The translations under genes and the position numbers were made by a program. From the IMG/VR virus record IMGVR_UViG_3300035204_002194, positions 1-20,549 of that record: 20,549 bases of DNA, one strand, 5' to 3'. Origin of the DNA: a virus. The notes beneath the pieces were generated by a model that was not told the origin of the DNA, made no database searches, and saw only the letters and a list, made by a program, of their open reading frames with translations. This document shows positions 12,466 to 19,678 of the stretch, piece after piece; the stretch's first letter is position 1, and the number at the start of each line of letters is the position of its first letter.

Positions 12466-13549
12466 AAAACAAGAAAAAACCAACATAGGACCAGTAGGCC
12501 AAATCCAAGCCTACCTCGAACAAAACAAGGGAGATCACTACAACTTTGAGGAAGATAGGGTTTACAGTGTTTCAAGCGGCAGCCTTCTGTTAGACATAGA
12601 ACTAGGCGGAGGGGTGAAACCCGGAGTAGTTAGAGCTACAGGAGTAACTGAGGGTGGAAAAACTTCATGCGCCCTAGCTTTTGCTAGGAATTTTCAAAAG
12701 ATGGAAAACTCAATGGTAATTTATGTCAAAGCCGAAGGGAGACTGTCTGATGATTTAATAGAAAGAATGGGCATAGATACTGATCCCCAAAAATGGCAAA
12801 TCATAAAGTCTAACGTTTACGAAACTGTAATTAATTTGATGAGGCAAATGGTAAAAGATAACCCCACGGACTCACGCTATATGTTCATAATTGATTCCAT
12901 GGATGCACTAATTCCCAAAAGTGACCTAGAGAAAGGATCGGAAGAAGCACTTAAGGTTGGTGCTGGGGCACTACTAAGTTCGGATTTTCTCCGCAGGATG
13001 GCTCTCGCACTAGCTACACGCGGTCACGTTTGCTATATGATTTCGCAAGTAAGAAGTACTATAAAAATTAATCCGTACGAAAAATCCGACCCTCAAGTAA
13101 CTAACGCTTCAGGAGGAAACGCCGCACTTCACTATAGCGATTGGATTTTAGAATTTCAACCAAGGTATGTGAAAGACATAATCTCCACCCAACCAAATGG
13201 AAAGGGTGACGTGCTTGGCCATTGGTGTAAAGTTGTATTCAGAAAAACCCCGAACGAAAAAACAGGAACAACCGTTAGATATCCTATCCGATACGGCAGA
13301 GTAGGAGGTAAAAGTATTTGGGTGGAATACGAAGTGGTAGACATGCTCCTTCAGTGGGAAATGGCCACAGCTAAAGGCGCATGGGTTACGGTATCAGATG
13401 AAATTATTGAAGAAGTCAAAAACGAAACAGGTTTAGAATTTAAAAAGCAACACCAAGGTATGGATAACTTAAGAAAATATTTTGAAGAAAACCCTGATAT
13501 AGGCAAGTACTTATTCCATAAGTTTAGAGAAGCACTAAAGAAAAGCTGA
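12455..13549 (+). CDS. RecA/UvsX-family recombinase
   Basis: 364 residues of the RecA ATPase core. The N-terminus carries SSGSLLLDIELGGGVKPG, the segment that precedes Walker A in RecA. Walker A is GVTEGGKT (63-70, K69), slightly different from the usual GPESSGKT. VKAEGRLSDD (91-100) corresponds to the catalytic AEH segment of RecA, with E94. Walker B is MFIID (143-147). The loop and DNA-binding area includes RRMALALATRGHVCYMISQV and a Gly-rich NASGGNAA. It should form filaments on ssDNA and drive strand exchange in recombination-dependent replication. The C-terminus (about 310-364) is a charged helical domain. UvsX of T4-like phages and bacterial RecA are both possible labels. It is joined to the next gene by a TGATG overlap. 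Confidence 0.88.
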   Translation: MTRKKQEKTNIGPVGQIQAYLEQNKGDHYNFEEDRVYSVSSGSLLLDIELGGGVKPGVVRATGVTEGGKTSCALAFARNFQKMENSMVIYVKAEGRLSDDLIERMGIDTDPQKWQIIKSNVYETVINLMRQMVKDNPTDSRYMFIIDSMDALIPKSDLEKGSEEALKVGAGALLSSDFLRRMALALATRGHVCYMISQVRSTIKINPYEKSDPQVTNASGGNAALHYSDWILEFQPRYVKDIISTQPNGKGDVLGHWCKVVFRKTPNEKTGTTVRYPIRYGRVGGKSIWVEYEVVDMLLQWEMATAKGAWVTVSDEIIEEVKNETGLEFKKQHQGMDNLRKYFEENPDIGKYLFHKFREALKKS

Positions 13550-14154
13550 TGGAACAACTCTTCCTATTTGGTGAGGAGCCTTCCGTTATAATCAATGAAG
13601 GTGGCTTAGACATCTCGGAAGTTCCCGAGATGGACTTCGTATCTAAAAACCCCAAATTTAAAAAATACCAGAGAGGCATAAAAACTAAAAAAATAAAACA
13701 ACTCCGCCAACTCCCGCCAGAAAAATACATAGCGTACCCAACAGGAGCATTACACAGTATAAAAGAATATCATGATCTTGGCCCCATTTTTCCCTACATA
13801 CTTAACGTAAGCAAAGGTACGCACCTTTCGATAAGGGTAAGCAGAAACCAATACCCAGCCTTAGCAATTTCCATAGATAAAGGTATCCAGCTGGACTACA
13901 ATGCTCATGAAATTTTTGCAATAGCATTTGTAGAGAACCCACACCCAGACATACTGTGGATGGTGGACCACAAAAACGATGATAAATTAAATTACCAAGT
14001 AAACAACTTATCTTGGGTAACTCAAGCATACAACCAAAAAAAGGCTGTTGAAGCTTCCAAGAATTCCACAACCAAGATATTGTCAGTTGGGTCCCACCGC
14101 ATTAAATATGAAACAGGAAACGCAGGTGAAGAATCATGCGACTATATGATATAA
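13549..14154 (+). CDS. HNH endonuclease
   Basis: 201 residues. The C-terminal half holds an HNH motif of the kind found in free-standing phage homing nucleases: AHEIFAIAFVENPHPD (H120), then MVDHKNDDKLNYQVNNLSWV with D140-H141 and the N152-N153-L element. The family reads 'vHrlva.aFipnp...vnHidG.k.nN...NLewvt', and this one fits well. The N-terminal half is not recognised and may bind DNA; it contains a basic stretch (GIKTKKIKQLRQLPPEKY). It sits between the recombinase and the helicase, overlapping both neighbours (TGATG with recA, 19 nt with the next nuclease). A role in host DNA degradation or as a homing endonuclease is possible; no intron is seen. Confidence 0.75.
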   Translation: MEQLFLFGEEPSVIINEGGLDISEVPEMDFVSKNPKFKKYQRGIKTKKIKQLRQLPPEKYIAYPTGALHSIKEYHDLGPIFPYILNVSKGTHLSIRVSRNQYPALAISIDKGIQLDYNAHEIFAIAFVENPHPDILWMVDHKNDDKLNYQVNNLSWVTQAYNQKKAVEASKNSTTKILSVGSHRIKYETGNAGEESCDYMI

Positions 14155-14552
14155 ACGGAAGACTCAGGAACAAAAATGTAAACAAGTATTTAATTGACTG
14201 GAATAAAAAATCTAGGTCTAAAATACAATTTACAACAAAAAAATTCTTAGAAACGTACTGGAGAAGGCATATAGTTTTTGAAGAGTTTCCTGTCTACGGC
14301 ACCAGACAGAAGGTTGACATACTAAACGCAACAATAAAGGTCGCCATAGAGGTCCAAGGGAATCAGCATAGTTCTTTTAACAGGTTTTTTCACAATAACT
14401 CTAGAGCTAAGTATCTAGAGTCGATTAAAAGAGATGTCGCAAAAAGCGGATGGCTTCACAAGAATAATTACAAATTGATAGAAGTTGAAGAAAACGAAAT
14501 AAGCCTGTTATCCGAAGAATTTTTCCTAAAAAAATTCGACCTCAAACTTTAG
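14136..14552 (+). CDS. PD-(D/E)XK-type nuclease
   Basis: 138 residues. After a basic N-terminus, HIVFEEFPVYGTRQKVDILN and IKVAIEVQGNQHSS give the core of a PD-(D/E)XK nuclease: E49/E50, D61 and the E72-x-Q74 strand (lysine of the classic motif replaced by Gln, which is common in phage members). H78 and D100 in the following helix (SIKRDVAKSGWLHKNNYKLI) are typical of the DUF559/Vsr-like group. It could resolve branched DNA or cut host DNA; T4 uses gp49, from an unrelated family, for resolution. It overlaps the HNH gene by 19 nt in a different frame. Confidence 0.7.
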   Translation: MRLYDINGRLRNKNVNKYLIDWNKKSRSKIQFTTKKFLETYWRRHIVFEEFPVYGTRQKVDILNATIKVAIEVQGNQHSSFNRFFHNNSRAKYLESIKRDVAKSGWLHKNNYKLIEVEENEISLLSEEFFLKKFDLKL

Positions 14553-14554
14553 TG

Positions 14555-14582
14555 TTGCCCCAGCAAAAAGAAGACATATACT
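14555..14582 (+). promoter_or_regulatory. Sigma70-type promoter of the helicase-primase genes
   Basis: TTGCCC (14555-14560), 16-nt spacer, TATACT (14577-14582). The predicted start is near 14589, giving a leader of about 34 nt before the helicase ATG at 14623. A seven-codon ORF (14596-14619) lies in this leader. Confidence 0.65.
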
Positions 14583-14622
14583 TGTTGGAGTAGAAATGGA
14601 AGAAGTAATAAGAAAGTAAAGT

Positions 14623-16110
14623 ATGGATTCAATATATTCAATAAAGATAGAAAAGCACGTATTAGGAGGATTAATAAAAGAACCAAAGATGTTCGCAGAT
14701 GTAGAAAGATTCGTTTCAGAAAAAGATTTTATAAATGAAGTTCATCAAACTATTTTTTGCGTTATAAGAAATTGTTACGTAAACAATGAAAGCATTGACC
14801 CTGTCGTTCTAGCAGAAAAAATTAAAAATATCGGCATATCATTCAAAGACGATATAGATATTTATGATTATATAGAAGCGATCTCATTTAATACAATAAA
14901 CAAGAACGGCGTTCTAGAGGCTTGCAGAGAATTAAAAAAGCTCACAGTCAGAAGAGACCTGTACCACAAATGCGATGATATAAAAAAGTTCCTAAAAGAA
15001 AACGGGGAAAAAGCTGTAGATGAAATTATAACTACCGCAGACCACCTCTATGGAGACCTCATTAGAGATTTCGAATGCGCTGAGAAGGATCCAGAAAATC
15101 TTTACGAAGGCCTCCCGGAGTTAATAGAAACCACGGGAGAAATCCCGCAGGACGATTTCGGTTTCTCTACCCCATATCAAGAATTTAACAGGCTGTACGG
15201 AGGACTAAGACCCGGAAACCTTTATGCTGTAGTCGCAAGACCGGGGCAAGGAAAGTCTACATTAATTCTTGATATATGTAGAAAGACAGCGAAAAAACAC
15301 GGAGTAAAAACCTTGATGTTAGACACAGAGATGAGTACTGAAGATATCAAATTCAGAATAGCTTCGGCTGAGTCTGGTGTCTCTTTATGGCATCTAGAAA
15401 CCGGTAACTGGAGGCGCAACCCAGAGCTAGTGGAAAAGGTTAGAAATTCTCATAAGTCAATGGGAGAACAGTGCGTTTATCATTATCCAGTGGGTAATAA
15501 AAATATAGATCAAATTTGTTCTTTTGTTAGAAGATGGTACTACACCAATGTAGGAAGAGGTAACCCCTTTATCTTGGGCTATGATTACGTAAAACTAACT
15601 GGAGAAAAAGTTGGAAACAACTGGGCAGAACACCAAGCCATAGGTGATAAAATTGACAAGCTTAAAAAGTTATCGGAAGAGCTTAACTGCCCGATTGTAA
15701 CAGCTATGCAAATGAATCGCACAGGTGAAAGCTACAACAGGAGGGCGGGAGCAGTCGTTGATGATAGTTCCGCTATAGCCCTGTCAGACAGGCTTCAATG
15801 GTTTGCTTCGTTTGTAGCTATCTTCAGGAGAAAGACCTTGGACGAGATAGCTGAAGACGGTGAAGACTTCGGTACTCACAAATTAGTACCCTTAAAAACA
15901 AGATTCCAAGGAAGAGATGCGGCGGGTCACCACGACCTAGTAAGGAGACCAATGGCCGACGGAACAGTTAGATTCACCAATAACTTCCTTAATTTCTCAG
16001 TTCAGAACTTTAATGCTGAAGAAATGGGATCTCTTAACGACATAGTTAACAGAGAAAGAGATCAGCACAACCTGAACGACCCCGCTCAAAACGACGGAGA
16101 AATTCTGTAA
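14623..16110 (+). CDS. dnaB: Replicative DNA helicase, DnaB family (T4 gp41-type role)
   Basis: 495 residues. The N-terminal domain (about 1-145; KIEKHVLGGLIKEPKMFADV, then FINEVHQTIFCVI) matches the DnaB N-terminal dimerisation/primase-contact domain. The C-terminal RecA-like domain starts with GFSTPYQEFNRLYGGLRPGN and has Walker A ARPGQGKST (205-213, K211). TLMLDTEMST (230-239) is the H1a/catalytic-glutamate segment, and ILGYDYVKL carries the Walker B aspartate. QMNRTG and the region DRLQWFASFVAIFRRK continue the DnaB core. It unwinds the fork as a hexamer. The gene is followed directly by the primase with a TAATG overlap, so the two are coupled as in other phage primosomes. Own promoter at 14555. 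Confidence 0.92.
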   Translation: MDSIYSIKIEKHVLGGLIKEPKMFADVERFVSEKDFINEVHQTIFCVIRNCYVNNESIDPVVLAEKIKNIGISFKDDIDIYDYIEAISFNTINKNGVLEACRELKKLTVRRDLYHKCDDIKKFLKENGEKAVDEIITTADHLYGDLIRDFECAEKDPENLYEGLPELIETTGEIPQDDFGFSTPYQEFNRLYGGLRPGNLYAVVARPGQGKSTLILDICRKTAKKHGVKTLMLDTEMSTEDIKFRIASAESGVSLWHLETGNWRRNPELVEKVRNSHKSMGEQCVYHYPVGNKNIDQICSFVRRWYYTNVGRGNPFILGYDYVKLTGEKVGNNWAEHQAIGDKIDKLKKLSEELNCPIVTAMQMNRTGESYNRRAGAVVDDSSAIALSDRLQWFASFVAIFRRKTLDEIAEDGEDFGTHKLVPLKTRFQGRDAAGHHDLVRRPMADGTVRFTNNFLNFSVQNFNAEEMGSLNDIVNRERDQHNLNDPAQNDGEIL

Positions 16111-17039
16111 TGGACGTAAAGACCATACTCTTAGACATCGGCTATTCCAACATTAAAGATAACGGTCGAGAACTAAGGATGAGGCCTATTTACAGGGACT
16201 CAGGGAATGATTCGGTACTTTCCGTAAGGAAAGATACCGGTCATTTTATTGATTTCAGTAAATCTATTAGCGGCTCCTTTGAATATTTGATTCAACTATC
16301 TCTAAGACTAAAAAGCGTTACCGAGGCTAAGCAGCACCTTCAAGACAAGTGGTCGATCACAACCATAGAAAGGGATCACAGGCCAACTGTAGAAAATTTA
16401 AAATTTTTCCCACAAAGCTACCTCACAAAGCTCATGCCCAATCATGAATATTGGGAAAGTAGGGGCGTCTCGAAAGAGACTATAGAAATATTTGAGGGTG
16501 GAGTCGTGGAAAACGGTACGATGGCTAATAGATATGTGTTTCCTATTTTTGACTCAAAGCGAAATCTCATCGGAGTAACGGGCCGACTAATTAACGAAGC
16601 CCAAAATAAAAACACCCCAAAGTGGCTCCATAAAGGTAAAACCTCTGAATGGAAGTACCCACTTCAATACAACTATAACTCGATAAAAGAAAAAAAAGAA
16701 GTTTTCCTGATAGAAAGCATAGGAGATATGCTGGCAATGTGGGAAGCTGGAGTCAAAAACACCCTGATAGTCTTCGGGCTTAACCTTTCCCCTTCGATAA
16801 TGAGTTTATTAATTAAATTAAACTTAAATAAAATTTTTATTTCTTTTAATAATGACTCCTATAATAATAGTGCAGGGAACAAGGGTGCAGCTAAAGCTAA
16901 GAATAAATTAAACAAGCACTTCGACCCCGAAGACATACAGATTCATTTACCCGAAAAAAATGACTTCGGAGAAATGACTCCCAAGGAAATACAGGAATGG
17001 ATGATGAACAATTTTGCAAAGAAGTCAGAAGGGTTCTAA
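16110..17039 (+). CDS. DNA primase (TOPRIM, DnaG/gp61-like) without zinc-finger cysteines
   Basis: 309 residues. The N-terminus (about 24-65; RMRPIYRDSGNDSVLSVRKD, then GHFIDFSKSISGSFEYLIQL) aligns in pattern with the CHC2 zinc-binding domain, but every Cys position is substituted; the whole protein contains no cysteine. Then follow the RNA-polymerase-basic-like region (EYWESRGVSKETIEIFEGGV; NRYVFPIFDSKRNLIGVTGR) and the TOPRIM domain: VFLIESIGDMLAMWEAG with the conserved E, and IFISFNNDSYNNSAGNKGAA with the D-containing metal site. It lays RNA primers for the helicase-loaded fork. The start overlaps the helicase stop (TAATG), and the 3' end overlaps the next small gene by 43 nt. Confidence 0.82.
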   Translation: MDVKTILLDIGYSNIKDNGRELRMRPIYRDSGNDSVLSVRKDTGHFIDFSKSISGSFEYLIQLSLRLKSVTEAKQHLQDKWSITTIERDHRPTVENLKFFPQSYLTKLMPNHEYWESRGVSKETIEIFEGGVVENGTMANRYVFPIFDSKRNLIGVTGRLINEAQNKNTPKWLHKGKTSEWKYPLQYNYNSIKEKKEVFLIESIGDMLAMWEAGVKNTLIVFGLNLSPSIMSLLIKLNLNKIFISFNNDSYNNSAGNKGAAKAKNKLNKHFDPEDIQIHLPEKNDFGEMTPKEIQEWMMNNFAKKSEGF

Positions 17040-17227
17040 ATGAAGTAGAGCCCGACAAAAGAATTTTCAAAAAAGTACTAAAAATACAAGAAGCGGAAAT
17101 GGAGTTTGCAGCATACAGATATCAATATAAGAAAGGCGAAGAAGCCTATAAAAAGCTAATAAAATTTAAAAAAGTTAGTAACTTAATTTGCCATTTACTA
17201 GAATTAAACAGCCATTCAAACAAATGA
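16997..17227 (+). CDS. Small hypothetical protein overlapping the primase end
   Basis: 76 residues, almost entirely charged helix (EVRRVLNEVEPDKRIFKKVL, then YRYQYKKGEEAYKKLIKFKK). The ATG at 16997 lies within the primase gene in another frame, and 17040-17227 is covered only by this frame, so a gene is likely here; a later start is possible. No motif was recognised. Context (directly after helicase and primase) suggests a replication accessory, but this is not shown by sequence. Confidence 0.5.
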   Translation: MDDEQFCKEVRRVLNEVEPDKRIFKKVLKIQEAEMEFAAYRYQYKKGEEAYKKLIKFKKVSNLICHLLELNSHSNK

Positions 17228-17294
17228 GACTAGATTAAAGGATTCTGTGAAGTCAATGTTAAAGGGCTTATGGAAAGCACAAAGGAAATTTAAC

Positions 17295-18833
17295 ATGAGA
17301 GATTACGAAGGAAGAAATTATATAAACGGGGAATGGCATAAACCCGATCACGAAACATACTCCAAGATTAATCCGTCAACCGGAAAATATATGGGCATTT
17401 TTCCTAATAGCGAAGCGCCAGTAGTGCACGACGCTTATGTGGCAGCAAGAGAAGCTTTTGACGATTGGAGAAAAGTCAGCCGATTCGTTAGGTCAGATTA
17501 CATGTATCGAGTTTCCCAGATAATAGAAAGAAGAAGAGAGGATTTAGCAAAAGCTATCTCTTTAGAAACTGGAAAAAATTATAATGAAAGTATCGCAGAG
17601 GTTAATGAAGCCTTACATATGGCTCAATTTGCTTTTGGCTCTGGCCGCTATAGTCACGGTGAAGTTGTCTCTTCAGAAATTGAAGAGAAAGATTCTTACA
17701 TGCTTAGAAAACCCAAAGGAGTCATCGCAATTATTTCTCCTTTCAATTTTCCTTTAGCTATCGGAGCCTACTGGTGTGCGGCACCAGCTATAGTGGAAGG
17801 CAATACTGTTATCCTAAAACCGTCTGAAGACGCCCCCTTGTCCACAGAGTTAGCGGTACAAATTTATGAAGAAGCAGGCTTACCTAACGGCGTGGTTAAT
17901 TTGATTCACGGTAAAGGTGAGACAGGAGACGCCTTAATACACGAAGACGTAGACCACATATGTTTTACTGGAAGCGCCGAAGTGGGTCAGCACATAAGAA
18001 AAGTTGCAGCAGAAAGCTGGCACAAAACCACTTCCTGCGAAATGGGCAGTAAATCTGCATGTATTGTTTTTGATGATGTCGAAATTCCATTAGCAATAGA
18101 AGCTACAATAGCAAGTGCCTTTAAGTTATCTGGTCAAAGATGCGTTTCCTCTAGTCGAATCCTAGTGCAAAGAACAATTTATAATGATTTCGCCAGAAGG
18201 TTTGCAGAAAAGGCTTCAGAACTTAAAACCGGTAACCCGTTTAACTCAAACCTAGGCACCTCTGGCTGCCCAGATGGAATGGTATGGGAAGAGTTAACCC
18301 CTAATAACGACATGTATTACGGTCCAATTATTAACGAGCAGGGTTTCGATAAGGTTAGACATTATAATAACTTAGTTCTTCAAGATAGCCGAGTGGAGGT
18401 ACTGTTATCTCCTGTTTACACCGGTGATGGTAAATCACATTACTCTACTCCGATGGTTTATAAGTGTGAATGGCTTGGAACTGACGCTAAATTCTTAAGA
18501 AACGAAGTCTTTGGGCCCCACGTGGCAATTATACCTTTCGACACTTTAAATGATGCAATTAATATTTACAATGATACTGATTACGGTCTTGCGGTGGGTG
18601 TGCTTACGAATGATTTTCGCAAAGCACGGGTACTGCGAGACGAATGCGAAGCGGGAATGATTTACTGGAACGGTGGATCTATAGCTGCTGAATCCCACCT
18701 CGCTTTTGGTGGGGTTAAAAAATCAGGAAACGGATTCCCTAGCGCAGCCAGAACATTTAGGGCGGTGACGCACGAAATAAGCTGGACTGTTAATCACGCA
18801 GACAAACTCACATTCCCTCAGGGGATGAAGTAA
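17295..18833 (+). CDS. Aldehyde dehydrogenase, aminoadipate-semialdehyde (ALDH7)-like
   Basis: Oxidises an aldehyde to a carboxylate with NAD(P)+. All active-site elements are present in 512 residues: N151 (FNFP), K175 (LKPSE), FTGSAEVG (224-231) of the cofactor fold, general base E249 (CEMGSK, usually ELGGK), nucleophile C283 (GQRCVS), and E404/F406 (NEVFGP). The C-terminus HADKLTFPQGMK resembles the LPLAQGIKF end of ALDH7 aminoadipate semialdehyde dehydrogenases. A loop of about 20 residues (320-340) is inserted before YYGP. The start at 17295 is chosen for its Shine-Dalgarno AGGAA 7 nt upstream; GTG 17247 is also in frame. Arginine codons are mainly AGA like the neighbours, so the gene is not newly acquired. 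A dehydrogenase able to make its likely substrate follows three genes later. Ketoglutarate semialdehyde and betaine aldehyde dehydrogenases are alternatives. Confidence 0.88.
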   Translation: MRDYEGRNYINGEWHKPDHETYSKINPSTGKYMGIFPNSEAPVVHDAYVAAREAFDDWRKVSRFVRSDYMYRVSQIIERRREDLAKAISLETGKNYNESIAEVNEALHMAQFAFGSGRYSHGEVVSSEIEEKDSYMLRKPKGVIAIISPFNFPLAIGAYWCAAPAIVEGNTVILKPSEDAPLSTELAVQIYEEAGLPNGVVNLIHGKGETGDALIHEDVDHICFTGSAEVGQHIRKVAAESWHKTTSCEMGSKSACIVFDDVEIPLAIEATIASAFKLSGQRCVSSSRILVQRTIYNDFARRFAEKASELKTGNPFNSNLGTSGCPDGMVWEELTPNNDMYYGPIINEQGFDKVRHYNNLVLQDSRVEVLLSPVYTGDGKSHYSTPMVYKCEWLGTDAKFLRNEVFGPHVAIIPFDTLNDAINIYNDTDYGLAVGVLTNDFRKARVLRDECEAGMIYWNGGSIAAESHLAFGGVKKSGNGFPSAARTFRAVTHEISWTVNHADKLTFPQGMK

Positions 18834-18855
18834 AGAATAAAGGACATAACACAAA

Positions 18856-19224
18856 ATGGAATTCCATGAATCAGATAGACTAGCCCCAAAGGGGCAGCAA
18901 AAAGTAGTTTTAGTAGATATAGACGAAACAGTCTGTTGTTACGGAGAAAAACGACAATATGATTTAGCTATTCCAATTAATAAAAATATACAAAAAATAA
19001 ACGACCTATACGATGAAGGCTGGAAAGTTATATACTGGACAGCTAGAGGCGGTTCACCCAAATCTAAAGCTGCAGGCAGATGCTACTATGACTTTACTTG
19101 GGAGCAGCTAGAGTCGTGGGGGTGTAAGTTTCACGAACTGTCAACCGGTACGAAAGGGGAATACATCAAGCCCCCCTTTGATTTAGTGGTGGACGACAAA
19201 GCCAAGCGAATAGAGGAGGTTTGA
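18856..19224 (+). CDS. HAD-family phosphatase
   Basis: 122 residues with the minimal HAD core. Motif I is VDIDET (DxDxT, nucleophile and acid/base Asp), motif II is IYWTARGG (Thr), and motif IV is LVVDDKA (DD, Mg2+ binding); a Lys for motif III is probably in TKGEYIKPPF. The small size and lack of a large cap fit a C0-type phosphatase acting on a large or exposed substrate such as nucleic acid or a phosphosugar; phage proteins of this kind are often annotated as capsule-synthesis-like or polynucleotide phosphatases. It lies in the metabolic block but shows no specific link to lysine. It overlaps the next gene by TGATG. Confidence 0.75.
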   Translation: MEFHESDRLAPKGQQKVVLVDIDETVCCYGEKRQYDLAIPINKNIQKINDLYDEGWKVIYWTARGGSPKSKAAGRCYYDFTWEQLESWGCKFHELSTGTKGEYIKPPFDLVVDDKAKRIEEV

Positions 19225-19427
19225 TGCCAAGTTACAAAGAGTGGCTAAAATGGAGAAAAGGATATTTTAAAAGAAAAAATGATATGGACAAAAAAAATTG
19301 GAAAGATTTATTTATTGGAGCTTCGTTAATATCTTTGTCTATTTTTTTATACTTTAATAGTATGTATACAATTGAAATTGCTATACTGATTGGAATATTA
19401 ACCTTATGGTGGTTGGAGTTTTTTTAA
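19224..19427 (+). CDS. Small membrane protein
   Basis: 67 residues from the ATG at 19224, which overlaps the HAD stop (TGATG) and has a very strong Shine-Dalgarno (AGGAGGT) just upstream, so this start is preferred over the TTG one codon earlier. A basic N-terminus (KWRKGYFKRKNDMDKKNWKD) leads into hydrophobic segments at about 32-45 and 48-66 (LFIGASLISLSIFLYF; IEIAILIGILTLWWLEFF). Positive-inside rule: N-terminus in the cytoplasm. Function unknown. Confidence 0.65.
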   Translation: MPSYKEWLKWRKGYFKRKNDMDKKNWKDLFIGASLISLSIFLYFNSMYTIEIAILIGILTLWWLEFF

Positions 19428-19661
19428 ATGAAAGAAGAAGAAAATTTTTTTAATAAGTTCAGGTCGCCCATACCAAATAACCTTACCCCGGAAGAGCTAA
19501 AGGAGTGGGAAAAACAGGCGGAGTGGGATAAGCAAGAATACCAAAGAAGAAAAAAAGAAGGAATGTACCCAGACCAGCAAAACAATGGTTTCGTTTCTAG
19601 AATTTTCAGGAAATTCTCACCCAACAACAAAAAAGATGGAAATATTGGATACGGCCCCTGA
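19428..19661 (+). CDS. Small hydrophilic hypothetical protein
   Basis: 77 residues starting directly after the preceding stop (TAAATG). It is highly charged: FRSPIPNNLTPEELKEWEKQ, a predicted helix with KQEYQRRKKEG, then an Asn/Lys/Gly-rich end. No motif was recognised. The genomic position suggests co-expression with the small membrane protein and the dehydrogenase that follows. Confidence 0.5.
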   Translation: MKEEENFFNKFRSPIPNNLTPEELKEWEKQAEWDKQEYQRRKKEGMYPDQQNNGFVSRIFRKFSPNNKKDGNIGYGP

Positions 19662-19678
19662 TACAACAATAATAAAGT

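Noticed and set aside
14596-14619. Seven-codon ORF (MEEVIRK) in the helicase leader
   Set aside because: It is too short to support; there is no attenuator hairpin or rare-codon pattern around it.
17247-17294. GTG start for the aldehyde dehydrogenase
   Set aside because: The ATG at 17295 has a good Shine-Dalgarno (AGGAA) at 7 nt and begins where the ALDH fold normally begins; the extra residues are basic and unrelated. It is not excluded.
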